This document shows, piece after piece, positions 44,430 through 55,830 of a DNA stretch of 64,000 nucleotides. The notes beneath the pieces were generated by a model. That model searched no databases and had not been told where the DNA came from. It was given only the letters and a program-made list of their open reading frames with translations. Each line of letters opens with the position of its first letter. The stretch's first letter is position 1. Origin of the DNA: Platanthera guangdongensis (taxonomy: Eukaryota > Streptophyta > Magnoliopsida > Asparagales > Orchidaceae). Both the position numbers and the translations under genes were made by a program. The stretch lies in contig CM077162.1 of NCBI GenBank assembly GCA_039583875.1, positions 63,656,822-63,720,821 of the forward strand, given 5' to 3'.

Positions 44430-47004
44430 TGTAACACCTCCCCTATAATGATCGTATAATATGGGTCTGGCCGGGGCCCCACAATATACGGACGTCACGA
44501 CTTTAGTATTATAAGATGATATAACTACCCACACTCAAAACTCTTTGCACAACACATCGGAAAAAACCAGCAAGACTAGAAGTTATCCACCACTATAAGA
44601 GTAATAAAAAGATGGCCTTATGGCCCTTACAACACAAGAGAGAGACTCCAAACTCAAAATAATACAACAGTCATGAAAGTGCATAAGCACTCCTAGTCTA
44701 CCTCGGCGTGCAAGCCGGACAACAAGAGTCTCAAACATACAATATCATAAAAGTAGAGCTACAAAAGAGGGGAACACTTCATGAGGCTTAGGCCTTTCTG
44801 GCCGGCGAGCTAGCTCCTGCTTGCGATCCTTGCCCTGTAAAAATTATTAGTAATGTGGGTCAGCAAAGGCTGACCTCAAACTGTGTAACCAACACATCTC
44901 CTTCCAGCCGCCCCTAGCGGAGCCCGGTGTACTCCTCCAACCTGCAAGTTAGCACTTTGTATGCAATAATCATAGGCAAGAACAACAACTAAAGAAACAG
45001 GCTTGGATGTCTCAAACATCATACATGTTCTCTACTGTTGAGCATATAATGTTAGGGCCTACTATGCAACATGAATGCAACACCCGGGTTTTACCCAAGG
45101 CACCCTATAGCGTACGCATCTAACACAACATCACATCAATTGGGTACTCACCGTTTCCCTATTGGCATGAAGCCACAAACAAAGGGGGTAACACAATCTC
45201 CCCCAACGGCGCACAGGCCGCCACATGGAACTCTTGCTAAGGCCCCACCCGCTCAAGGTCTTAGCCCCGGGCTTGCCTGCAAGCTCTGACATCTCATGTC
45301 ATGATTCCAACAAACACAAACTGACCGATTCTAAAAAGCCTTGCTGGACCCCACCCGCTTATGGCCTCATTGCCCGGGCTTGCCCCCATGCTTGGCATTC
45401 TCGTTAGTCTCACAGAAGGGGACTAGTCTCGCCGGGACACTCTCCACACATGATGTGAACGTCACGGGATAGCCAGCTGACCACGGAGACACAACCACGC
45501 CTTGGCACATCACAAACCAAGACAATTCCACCCTAGTCCCTCATTTGTACTGCAGTGTTCCCGCACACCAAGGAAACCATCTTCCACTCATGCAGAGCTA
45601 ACCTTGTCCACCAAGGAAACCATCTACCGTCATTGAGGAGCTAACCTTGTCCGGTTCCGACTACACGTACTCACTCGAGAAAAAGGGGAAAACATCACCA
45701 CATCACAAACGGCATTTTGCCGCAACGGTTCTCTACGAATCCTTAAATCTCGTATGCAACATCACCGAGTCGGACTAACGGCCGCGACTACGGCTTCACC
45801 CACCATTCCTAATCCACTAACGGAGCGGATTTCTAATGCAAAACATGCCGGGGACGGACTCAATCGACCCAGAGGTTCCTCTTGAACCTTAGCGACCCAA
45901 ACCCCTCTCATTTGAGTGTTTGATGCCCAAAAACTAGAAAAGAAAAGATGCTAAGACATGCATCCTAAAACGGAGAGGAGAAGTGTCGTTACCTTCCGAC
46001 TACTCTTCCTATCCATGGTAAAATAGCCGGATGAAAACCTTTGCAATGATCTAGCCTCCAAGGATCTGGACTCGGCTCGCGATTTGGAACACCGAAGCCT
46101 CTCCAACAGCCGGATCTCCACTTCACCTTCCTCCTTGCTCTCACTTCTCTCTAGAACTTAGAAAGAGAACCACTGAAAAGAAATGAGGGTTTCTAAGGGT
46201 CCAATCCTGAGTATATCCCATCAGGAATAACCCCCAGCCGTTGGATCCCAAAATAAAGAAACGAACGGCTTTGATTCGGGCCTGAAAAGCTGAACCTGGG
46301 CCGGATACGGCCTGGCACACGCCCGTATCTAGGGCCGTGTCCCCCATTCGCCGTCAAAACCGACGCGCCTGGAACAGCACACGGGCATCCGACACGCCCG
46401 TGTTCTTCCTGACACGCCCGTGTCCCAACTAACACGGTCGTGTAGTCGACCGTGTGCCTCCATCGACACAGCCCCGAAAACAACCCGAGAACTACACGAG
46501 TACTGGACACGCCCGTGTCCTTGCCCGTGTGTACCTCAACACACCTGGGCTCCAGGCCATGTTCACGCCTCGACACCTGACACGGCCTTGGACACGCCCA
46601 TATCCTTGGTCGTGTGCCTTGTCTCGACACCTCGTCGAGCGATGTCTCAACACTTCGTCGAGCGAAGTTCGTCGACTGACTGACACGGCCTTGGACACAC
46701 CCGTATCCTAGGTCGTGTGCCTTGTCTCGACACTTCGTCGAGCGATGTCTCGACACTCCGTCGAGTGAAGTTCGTCGACTAACTGACACGGCCTTGGACA
46801 CGCTCGTGTCCTAGGCCGTGTGCCTTGTCTCGACACTTCGTCGAGCGAAAATCGTCGACTCCCCGGGCCGATAGTCGACACGGGCTCGACACGCCCTGGG
46901 ACACACCCGTGTCCCAGGCCGTGTGCTCCCTGCCAGAAACCAAAATTTCCCCCAAATTAGGCCAGAAACGCTGGTCGTTCCTCTACAAAATTTGGGGCAT
47001 TACA
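44430..47004 (-). repeat. Tekay-C 5' LTR
   Basis: 2575 bp, complete. The plus strand runs TGTAACACCTCCCC to GGGGCATTACA. The distal part in plus coordinates (46300-46930, which is U3 in element orientation) is filled with CGTGTCC/GGACACG and TCGAC words. Confidence 0.92.
46577..46885. repeat. Tandem repeat of about 103-113 bp in Tekay-C 5' LTR
   Basis: Three copies starting GACACGGCCTTGGACAC at 46579, 46682 and 46795. Each contains CGTGTGCCTTGTCTCGACAC and GTTCGTCGACT. The matching array of the other LTR is split by the solo LTR. Confidence 0.85.
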
Positions 47005-47009
47005 ACATG

Positions 47010-47771
47010 AATATGTCACGTTGACATAATCATGATACAGTATATCCATCGCCTTGAGAAAATCACGCTGGTGTTAATCCATCATCTGAGCTAGTGCGAC
47101 ATATATGCCATCAACATTGCTAGCAGACTTTCTCCCCACTGCCTTTTCCACAAAGTTAGCCGATTTCTCTATAGATACAGCTAGACATCAGCTCATATTG
47201 CTCTTTTTCTCCTCCTTCTGTTGCTTCCTTATCCATCTATTCTAGTATGTTCTTGTGCATTAGTTGTTTTCTCTGTCATGGACTTAACATCAATCTCCTT
47301 TGTCATCTCAGTTGTGGTCGCGGCGTGACTACCAGTCACTCTATCAGTTCTGCAGAGCATAACCAAATCAGACTAGTTGACGATAACCTTGTCCTTATAA
47401 TGCTTGACAGATGGATGAGATTGTAATATTATAATTAATTTATTACTTTAATGAAATCAATGTAGAAAAATTAATTTAATAAAAAAATACACCTTCACAT
47501 AGTTAGCCCATACTTCCTCGCTATCTACCTGCACCATGTTCTGTTGTCAATCCCATCCAAATCTGCTAGTGTCCAGCCTTGTACTGTCTTCTATGTAGTA
47601 CTTGTTCCATGTTTTAAGCCGAGACATTACCTTCACTTTGCAAGTTTTGATGCCACAAATATCCTTAAGAGCAATCATAACTGATGTAAAAGCAACACTC
47701 TTTCGGCGATTAGGAGTTTTATGCCCCAAACTATGTTGCTCCAACAAGGCATTGGAGAGGGTAGTGTCCAT
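47010..47771 (-). pseudogene. Harbinger Myb/SANT-like DNA-binding protein, main part
   Basis: Minus-strand 47771-47547 reads LLEQHSLGHKTPNRRKSVAF through SRLKTWNKYYIEDSTRL and FGWD, the pattern of the Myb/SANT-like domain of plant Harbinger second genes, which bind the transposon ends with the transposase. A degraded and probably intron-containing stretch follows. Near 47150-47010 it reads ASNVDGIYVALAQMMD, a stop, then HQRDFLKAMDILYHDYVNVT. The coding end is beyond Tekay-C at 26182-26239. Confidence 0.8.
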
Positions 47772-48149
47772 TTCTAATGTTCAGTGCATGTAGGACTGCT
47801 CAGTCCTATCACCCACCTTTCCTGAGCTCTGATCCATGATGTCTGATAAAATATATGGAAACAGTACTATAAAAAATATATGAAATATGATGAGGCTTAA
47901 TAAAAAAAAGATATAACAAATGATCATGCTTTAAATTAATAGCATAAAGTTCAATCCAGCAGTTCCAATCACAGTTTAATAGCACGTGAACACCAACAAA
48001 TACTCTAAGTAGCTGATATAATACATAAGGAAATTAATTCATATTTTGATATTCATTGAACATATTTATAGCGAGTGTGTCTCTAAAATTTGTGCATTCC
48101 TGTGTGGCATTGGTTAGTCTCACAACGTCTACGTAATCTTAAAACTCTT

Positions 48150-49327
48150 CTGCTACGTCTTGCGCTAATAACTCGACGTCAACCTCATCCAATATTTGTG
48201 CGTCGCTTTCTAATCGCTTCTCCACTAGAAAATTATGTAATATGCAACACACATTTATGACCTGAACCTGGTCAAAAATTAATTAATTATATATTGTATG
48301 GAGCAATAAAATTTTAACAAGTGTAGAATATTTGAGGTCATACCTGCACTTTAATGTTGAAGAACAATGACTGGCATAGAATAGCCCATCGTTTATTCAA
48401 CAACCCAAATGTTCGTTCAATAACATTTCTTTCTTTAACATGACATAAGTTAAATAACTCCTTATATGTTGTTGGTTTATTACTCTGATTTGACCATTCT
48501 TTCAAGTAATAACGTGTTGACCGATATGGGGCAAGAAATCATTGACCATTCGTGTATCTAGCATCAACAAGGTAGTACTTTCCTATACAATAAAAATGAG
48601 TAATTACTATACAGTTACATATTATTTGTTATTTGGAAAAAATATTCTATTTTTTACCAATTGCCACTTCAAAGCGGTCTTGTCACTCCAATGCATCACG
48701 TAATACTCGAGAGTCAGATGTTTAGCCCTACCAACTAGGTAATACATGTAAGAATTTCATGTTACTATCACATATACCGAGCACATTTGTGGTGATTGCC
48801 TATTTACGGTTTCGATATCTACCTTGATCTTCAATAGGAATAATTACGTCAATATGTGTACCGTCTAATGATCCAATGCTATATGTGAACCATCTAGATT
48901 TGTGTTGTCTGTTTTCAGGCAATCTGATATAATCATTTGAGAGTCTTAGTACCACATGCAAGATAATGTTGATGTGTATGTTAATTGTATCAGTCACTCG
49001 GATAAACGTGCCACCAACAGTTTGAAACTTTGTGTTATATGCCAAAATGTGTAGAAATAACACATCTGATTCCTTAGTGGATACAGACTGTGTGTCGCAT
49101 ACAAACTCTTTTGCATGGAGAATACCACAAATCTTATTAAAAGGTGCTTTACCCATGCGCGGGTGGCTAAAGCAGTTAGCCTCATGTCCATCATATAACC
49201 GTTTTAAAATTATATTACATAGAACGTCTTTATCTACAATGTCAACCGGGTTTCTGGGAATTGATTCCATAACAAACACAGCTGCGTCATAAGCCGCAGC
49301 AACTGCTGACTTGATTATAATATCCAT
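48150..49327 (-). pseudogene. PIF/Harbinger transposase
   Basis: A DDE transposase (DDE_Tnp_4 type) that would cut and paste the element and its MITEs in the nucleus. Minus-strand start at 49327. N-terminal helical region, then SIGSLDGTHIDVIIP (first Asp) and GRYRNRK, followed by a stop. Continued in pieces: NVLGICDSNMKFLHVL, TSDSRVLRDAL (second Asp), YYLVDARYTNGQ, FLAPYRSTRYYLKEW, ELFNLCHVKERNVIERTFG (catalytic Glu), a probable intron near 48277-48345, and VINVCCILHNFLVEKRLES. Several stops and frameshifts; no longer functional. Confidence 0.88.
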
Positions 49328-50516
49328 CTTACATTTTTTTGTAACACTACGTGCTCCATGACAAAACCTATTTTTACAAATCAAAGTGAAAAACAATAAA
49401 AATTAAAGCAATAAACCTATAAAAAGAAGGTTCATATGCTACTCCAAATTAAATCAAAGTGATCCCAACCATGACATCAATAACGGCTTAACCATAAAAA
49501 GAAGGTTAATTTATATTTTTAATGTACTTTCTTTGATGTATTCAATAATGGCTGAACCATGGCATCAAGCTCTTGCTCATGCAGGGTTTAGGGAGGTTTG
49601 TTCAGTGCAACCTTACCCCTTCAAATAAGAAGAGGCCATTTCCATGACCCACACCTAGGGGCTAAGAAATGCACTAATAAATGTAACTTAACAAATCTCC
49701 AGGCCTTCCTCTACTAGAAAACTGTGTTTAAGTTGAAACTCTAAAGCTCTAATCACTTTATGGACTCTTGTCATCAGAGTAACAATGAAAAAAGAAGAGA
49801 TCAAATTATATCACCCCACTGCTAATATTAATCTATTTCTGTATTATTCTTATTTAAATCTACTATGGATGTACCATCCACTAAGTGATGCCATTTTTTT
49901 TGACTAAGTCGTTTGAAGGGAATAAATTTCTGGGTTTTTCGACCTATATAATCTTTACAGGGCATAGATTAAAAAAATAACTCTAAAGATTAGTTATAAA
50001 ATTTCCACAGTACAGCCAACACTGAACGAAGCAGAAAGAAGGAGTCTCGGTGATTACATGACAAAGAATAGCTGTGTGGAACGAAAAAGAAGAAAGGAGG
50101 AGGAGGAAAAAGAAAGGAGGAGGAGGAGGTAGAAGAAAGGAGGAGAAAGAAGAGGAAAATGCGGGAGAATAGGAGGACTCGGACGAAGACGGTGAAGAAG
50201 AAGAGAAGAGGAGGAGGAAGATGAGGAGGAGGTATACCTGCGGCAGAAAAAGAGGATGAGGACGATCGGGGAGGAGTGTCGTTGGTGTCTGGGCGGAACG
50301 CCTTCCGTCGGCTGTGATCAGGGGAGATGAAAATCGCGAAAACTTTGCTCCGAAGATAAGAATTGGGGGTCGGGTTTTTTAGCTTAGGGTTAAAACCGGC
50401 GGCTTTTAGCCCAAAACTAATTCTGCTCCAATTTTGTCCCGCCGAACACAGGATTTGGCTTTACTGTGTCCCAAAGCCAATTCGAGAAAGCCATTGTCGT
50501 CCCTCCGAAAAGACCC
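49328..50516 (-). other. Harbinger 5' flank, probable promoter and leader
   Basis: Non-coding on both strands. 50090-50240 is a purine-rich GGA/GAA tract, a CT-rich leader in gene orientation. A GCAG^GTATAC word near 50242 could be a splice donor. The TIR-proximal 150 bp is subterminal sequence. Confidence 0.55.
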
Positions 50517-50570
50517 TTAGAGTTGGCTTTTAATCTGTCCTTCAATGTGAACGGGTAGAGCTGTCATTGC
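50517..50570. repeat. Host tandem repeat, copy B, right part
   Basis: TTAGAGTTGG and then a TCAATRTGAA word match copy A at 11330-11370, continuing the host repeat after Harbinger. Confidence 0.6.
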
Positions 50571-50904
50571 ACATCTCATTTCTTATGCTCATCTTATTAC
50601 CCAACCCTAGCCTCAAAGGTTCAAAAGGCATCGTACGAGTATCCATATGTCAAACCTCAACCCATAGAGCTCAAAAGGTTGCATACCTCTTCATTCACAT
50701 TTATGTTATCATGTTAAGGATTACTTTTTTTTTTGTTATTATATTTTGAGCTCAATTATAGTTAATTTGTAAGGCTTTATCGTATGCTTATGAGTTTCAA
50801 GTATTAAGATATACTAGTTTTCATTATGTTGAGGCTATTAGGATTAATATAAGATGGATAGTGACATGTCCACTATTTGTTTCATGTTAACTCTCACTCA
50901 TTTA

Positions 50905-51124
50905 GGGTCTATTTGAGAACTCGGCGGGGCGCCGTTCCGGCGAGGCTGAACCGGCAGGATGCTATTTGGGAAGCTAGCAGGAGCTCTAGTTGAGGATGGC
51001 CAGCGTGAAAAGGGGCAAACCCAACATTTTGTTGTTGGCCTACCGAGCACTAGCCTACCATTGCAGACGGGTGTTTTCTCTCCCCTCCATGGCGTGCCAC
51101 CGGGCTGAGTTCTCAAACAGAGCC
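50905..51124. mobile_element. Tourist-like MITE, 220 bp
   Basis: TIRs GGGTCTATTTGAGAACTCGG and, on the other strand, GGCTCTGTTTGAGAACTCAG; TTA on both sides (50902-50904, 51125-51127). No coding capacity. It was presumably moved by a PIF/Harbinger transposase. Confidence 0.9.
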
Positions 51125-51127
51125 TTA

Positions 51128-51384
51128 GTCATCTATGAACATTGCATACGCAATTTCAGGACATATTAAATGAAGAATCACCCATAAACATTATTTAAGA
51201 TCACGAGATCATAAGTTCATTCTCCATTCATCATAATTAGTCTAATTAAAAATCCAGTTATAATTAACAGGGCCTCCAATAGTTATCATATAACTATGTG
51301 AATGAGCTCGACGATGGTTAATATTCTTTGTCGTTAGAATTTCCATGGCACATTTGCCTGTCGATTTTTGTCGCATGATTAGAC
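51128..51384. other. AT-rich sequence, no gene seen
   Basis: Nothing recognisable on either strand. Confidence 0.5.
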
Positions 51385-51835
51385 TTTATTTTCCATCGCC
51401 GGATAAGATGTTATTTTCCACCATACAATCATTGATACTTCCATCACGTTATTCAATATTATTTACTATCATACGATCATCATTATTTTGGTCACACTTT
51501 AATATTATTTACCGTTGTAAGATTGTCATTATCTTGATCAAATAATTAATATTATTTTACACCGTGCGATTGTCATTATTTTGGTCGCGTACTTCAATAC
51601 TATTACCGATGTGCGATCATTGTTATTTCGATCACGTGATTCAATATTGTTTATCACCACATGAACTTCACTATTTTGGTAGCGCGCTTCAATATTTGTT
51701 ATCGTAAGATGACCATCGGTTTTTCGATCACACGATTAAATATTATTCTACGTTGCGTGATCATTGTTTTTTTGATCAATTATTTATCATCTCGCGATAG
51801 CCATTTTTTTGATTGTGTGATTCAATATAAATTAT
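51385..51835. repeat. Degenerate tandem array, unit about 45-50 bp
   Basis: About nine diverged copies of a unit with a GCGATCATTATTTTGGTCAC-like first half and a TTCAATATTATTTACC-like second half. AT-rich; no coding potential. Function unknown. Confidence 0.75.
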
Positions 51836-52039
51836 GAGTCTATGATTCATGGCTCTAGGCCCGTGGAGAGGGGTCGTAAAGGCCCACCCTATGTGATCCA
51901 CAGCCACCCTAGCCATGACTAAGCTCGGGTGTCTATGGGTCTCCGAAAAATGACGCATTTATAGGAGAGCCTCTAATAATTAAGAACCTACGATCTAAGA
52001 TTTAGAGGGTGAATGAATGGAACCTCACAGAAGTTTATG

Positions 52040-52945
52040 CGTGCTATCAGATCGCTGCAGAGGCAGCATTTTAGAATTGCTCCCATCCCTGACCGAATCT
52101 CTTTGAATGTGCTGGATCTTGAAGGCTGCTCTTCAGTGAGATTGACGGTTCTCCATACCTCAAAGTGTGATTCAATGACTTTATCACTCATATTTTCCTT
52201 AATCCGCTGTCATAATTCAAAGAGAACCTCATGAGTCTGAGCGCAACCTTTCCTGTCCCAATTACCCAAACTGGCTCATAGGAGTGAACGCCATTTTCAA
52301 AACAAATTTCCTATCTGCAATAGCTTTCGTTTGTGCAACAACCACATCCACAATTAAGCCTTCTCTCTGTAACTCGAGAGTCCCGCTAACACAAGGAATC
52401 ACTTTTTAACCCTAAAGGTGGTGCATATACAGTTTATCTCCTACAAAATCATTGGATACACCAAGAACATCCTCCTTTCAGAATGGCCAATAATTACCCA
52501 GGAAATGCCCAGGTTCACTGTATCATAGCATTGAAAGCGCCACCCCTTATTTACATAGCAATTTTGTGCTGCAAAATGACATGGGCATAGCAAGATTTGA
52601 AATAGAGATAGGAAACCAAAAGGCAGGCTAACTACAACATCCTTTGAGGGGCCTTTGACATCATTAAGGCTGCCTTTGGAGCGGTTTATTGCGACTTATT
52701 TGCTTCGGTAAGGTTGGACAAAAATGTCATTGTCATACCAAAATCTTATGTCTTAAACTAGTTTCTTTTTTGTAACATTTGTGATACCAAACATACATTC
52801 TATGACAATGACGTTTTGTCCAACTCATAGGAGCAAATAAGCCACGATAAGCCACGCCAAACGCATCCTAAGGGCAACACCCATTTTTAAAACCTCTTTC
52901 GTAGTTCCACTGAATTTCTAGTTGCAATATTCAAATTTTTCTCTG
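52040..52945 (-). pseudogene. Triosephosphate isomerase processed pseudogene
   Basis: Minus-strand fragments of cytosolic-type triosephosphate isomerase in order without introns. KFSGTTKEVLK follows a stop at the Trp of the N-terminal NWKCNG motif (about 52880-52945). FAAQNCYVNKG comes next, then VNLGISWVIIGHSERRMFL with the catalytic His loop (about 52480-52540), then VVVAQTKAIADR and SYEPVWVIGTGKVA with the catalytic Glu (about 52230-52285). Degraded C-terminal sequence follows. The pieces need frame changes and contain stops. Plant genes for this enzyme have many introns, so the contiguous homology implies a retrotransposed copy. A Tourist MITE (52668-52868) sits inside it. Confidence 0.82.
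52668..52868. mobile_element. Tourist-like MITE, 201 bp, inside the isomerase pseudogene
   Basis: GGCTGCCTTTGG and the complement GGATGCGTTTGG at the ends; TAA at 52665-52667 and 52869-52871. Internal inverted GTTGGACAAAA and AATGTCATTGTCAT words are shared with 53169-53488. Confidence 0.88.
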
Positions 52946-53168
52946 CTTATTACTGCCGCAAAGAAGATGAGATGCCCAAATCTTCGTCTTAGTTTTGGAT
53001 AGGAAAAGCTCAATTTTGGCATTTGTAATGGAGTTGGTTTTGACATTTGGAAAGGAGTTTGTCGGCCGGATGGACCTTTGAGCTGTAGGAGGATGAAGAA
53101 GATGGGGATGGGCAGCGGTTTGGTCTTTGTGGTTGGTCGGAGCAGCATCATGTAGGCTGCTCAATTTA

Positions 53169-53488
53169 GGCTGCGTTTAGCGCAGCTTATTTGCTCTCGT
53201 GAGGTTGGACAAAAATGTTATTGTCATAGAATGTATGTTTGCTATGACAAATGTATTACCGTTACCAAAAAAAGGAAATTAGTTTTGGGCATAAGATTTT
53301 GATACTAGAAATGAAGAAAAATATTTGTCTATGGAACTACGAAAGAGTTGGAATAAGCAGTAATGAGCAGAAAAATATTGATCCTAGCTTGGGTGGAAAA
53401 ATATTTTTGGAGGGGGCAAACCCAATTTTTTATGGTATCAAAACTAGTTCCTCTAAATAAATCACCACAAGTCATGCCAAACGCAGCC
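53169..53488. mobile_element. Tourist-like MITE, 320 bp
   Basis: GGCTGCGTTTAGCGCAGC start and GCCAAACGCAGCC end; TTA at 53166-53168 and 53489-53491. Same family as 52668-52868, with a longer middle. Confidence 0.88.
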
Positions 53489-53491
53489 TTA

Positions 53492-53929
53492 GAGTGGCAT
53501 AAGTTGGATCAATAAGAGAGGGAGGAGAGGCCTAGGTTTGGAGGAGGCTATTTGGAGGAGCTCGTCCACCCAAGCTAGGAGAGGCGGTAGGAGCTCAGAA
53601 CTAAGCTCACCGATGGTGGAGCTACTCTTGTCAGCTAGGGATGTCAGTCCGGGCGTGATGATGCCAGATGGGAGGTAAATGGTCCACACTAATAATTAAA
53701 GTCTATTTATAGAAAATATTTAGGTTAGAAAGGAGGCCCACAATTTATTTCATTTAAATGCATGTAGATTGCTAAAGAGGAATCATAATTTGTCTCAAAC
53801 GGGCTCATTGCGACCATCTCCTTGACATGAATCCATCAAAAACAATGTGTGGTCAATTTCGAGTTTGTTTCCTCATTTTATACTTCCTGCAGCATTTGTA
53901 ACCCGACTTGACTTGAACGACTCTTTTAA
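53492..53929. other. Intergenic sequence, no gene seen
   Basis: No coding region or element recognised. 53510-53660 is GC-richer with GAGG words but no ends were found. Confidence 0.5.
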
Positions 53930-54700
53930 CGATGTTGGAATTGCATATGGATGCCTCCGTCAGACTCATATTACGGTTACTGGTTGAGCAAAACTTTTTA
54001 GGTACATTCTGAGGTTGTTTTCTCGATTTCACATTTTCGAATAATTATAATACTTAAAACCACGTTTGTACAATAACTTCTTTGATACTTATCAAGATTG
54101 AGCATGGTCAATTTCGTTGGACTCGTATTGACCTTACAAGTCCAACAATACCAACTGATGTCAATTTTAAGGTCATTTGCTCAATTTGGTCTTTTTGGGT
54201 AAACATGTTCTTAAAAATATGTACTCATGTTAAATTTTCTCATACTTATCATAATTGAGTATGAACGATTTTGTTGGGTTTGCATTGACTTTTTAGCAAT
54301 GCTAACTGAGATTGATTCCGTGGTCATTTTCTTAAAAAAATCACATTTAAGGGGGACGCGTAACTCGACACGATCCATTTTGGTTAACTTCGATCATTAT
54401 CATCAGAATGAACGAAACAAAATCATTGAATTTTTATTGGTCATATGAGTTTAATGCAACTGACTGTGGTCGCTTTCGTGCTAGTGTACCCAAGAATTCA
54501 TTTCAGGGGTAGTCATATATCTCCAAAATGACATATTCCGACAGACTTCGTAAATAAGCATTGAAATGCAGTGAACTGAACGACGTTGAGTTTGTATTAA
54601 TCATGTAAGTGCAAAATTACTGACCGAAATTCATCCTGAATTTATTTACTCAAAAAACTGGTTTGAGTCACTGTAGCTCAAAGTTTGGTGTAAACTAATT
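53930..54700. repeat. Very degenerate tandem array, unit about 150-175 bp
   Basis: Copies beginning near 54085, 54243, 54396 and 54575 share CTTATCATRATTGAG, a TCGTTGGRYTYG word and GGTCATTTKCTC. They are strongly diverged. Possibly an old satellite; no coding potential. Confidence 0.45.
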
Positions 54701-54774
54701 GTAATCGGTTCACCGGGCAACAAGGTCCCACTACCCCAACTAGGCTAATCAAAAGATGTCGATTGAACCAATTA

Positions 54775-54994
54775 GGGCTTTGTTTGGCGCGATGGTGGCG
54801 GTCTTGAACGCGGTGGTCATGGACCGTCGTTCGTGAAAGTCCAACCTCTCATAAAAAATTCATGCATTTTATGCTCAAAACTAGTTTATTTTCTTGATAG
54901 CGGTCATAACCTTTGTCTTCTCAAACATACAGTTGATGATAATGTCGTTTTTGACCGAACTTACCCGAGCAAATAAGTCACGTCAAACAAAGTC
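54775..54994. mobile_element. MITE related to the 52668 and 53169 elements
   Basis: GGGCTTTGTTTGGC at the left; GTCAAACAAAGTC at the right, preceded by GAGCAAATAAGTCACG as in the two MITEs above. A clean TTA/TAA duplication is visible only on the left (54772-54774), so the right end is uncertain. Confidence 0.65.
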
Positions 54995-55393
54995 TGGGTC
55001 TCTTAGGTGATTCAATTGATCCGGTCAAAATTTTGAGATGTTACACCACACCCCCAAACTGCCTAGTGCCTCCCCTTGTGCCCGAACCAGGAGCCGGTAT
55101 GAAGCCTTACGGACAATCCGAGAGCCAATATGAGGCAAAATATTTTGTTCCGGGACTCGGAGGCGTCCTCCTGTCATGAGTCATGTTTAAAGCTGTCAAC
55201 TTTGAATGAACCTAAATATTTTGTTGGCTCTTATCCCCATGTTTTTCAATGGTGCTTACCTCTCGGTTAGAATGAAGCCGGAACGTAAATAACACTCTAT
55301 TATGAAGGCCTTGTAAAGCCCTCAGGCCCAACCCTTGCCCTACCGGGTCCATATAGACTGAGCCGACAACCAAGCCCATGTTGTTATCTGTAA
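54995..55393. other. Intergenic sequence, no gene seen
   Basis: No gene or element recognised. Confidence 0.45.
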
Positions 55394-55730
55394 TGACCGA
55401 AATTATTTGGCTTTTTGGCACTTTGCATTCTCGAAAGTGCAACTTTTGACACTTTGCACCCCGAAAGTTTAAATATTGCACTTTACACCCCCGAAACTTT
55501 AATTCTTGGTCTCCAAGTATAAATCCGAAAATTTCAGGATGCAAAGTGCAATAATAAGTGCTTTCGATGAGCTCTGGCAAAAATTACCCCTTGTATAACA
55601 TGCTTGGGGTGCAAAGTGCCTATAATTGAAGTTTCGGAAGTGTAAAATGCAATATTTAAACTTTCAGACTGGAAAGTGCTAAAATTTACACTTTCGGAAG
55701 TACAAAGTACCAAAAAGCCAAATTACGTCA
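55394..55730. mobile_element. Foldback element just upstream of the ferredoxin gene
   Basis: Two arms of about 105 bp (55394-55500 and 55628-55730) are imperfect inverted copies around a core of about 130 bp. TGAC and GTCA mark the ends. Each arm repeats GCACTTTGCA/GAAAGT words. No clear target duplication. It ends 100 bp before the gene start codon. Confidence 0.8.
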
Positions 55731-55830
55731 ATTTTCCGTGGAGTTATCGAAGGGTTCCTGACTACGCAAGGCGACGTCCTCCCGGAACACGCCGAGGAGA
55801 GAGCACGAGACAGAAGAGTTGCCCTAGTCA

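Larger units (their letters stand above)
26240..47004 (-). mobile_element. Tekay-C, LTR retrotransposon nested in Harbinger
   Basis: A Ty3/gypsy chromovirus on the minus strand. Flanks GCATG (26235-26239) and ACATG (47005-47009) are an almost perfect target duplication. Net length is about 9.9 kb after removing LTR-X and the solo LTR from its left LTR. It is the best-preserved of the three Tekay elements: gag intact up to an intron, RT broken by one stop, integrase and fused chromodomain intact, and one frameshift near the protease/RT boundary. Confidence 0.92.
25833..50516 (-). mobile_element. PIF/Harbinger DNA transposon, interrupted
   Basis: Termini TGGTCCATTCGG at 25833 and, on the other strand, GGGTCTTTTCGG at 50516, with TTA on both sides (25830-25832, 50517-50519). 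TTA duplication is diagnostic of PIF/Harbinger. The element proper is 25833-26239 plus about 47010-50516 (about 3.9 kb) and carries both expected genes on the minus strand, a DDE transposase and a Myb/SANT-like protein. The rest is Tekay-C and its nested insertions. Copy A of the host repeat shows the empty site CCATTAGAG near 11330. Confidence 0.88.
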
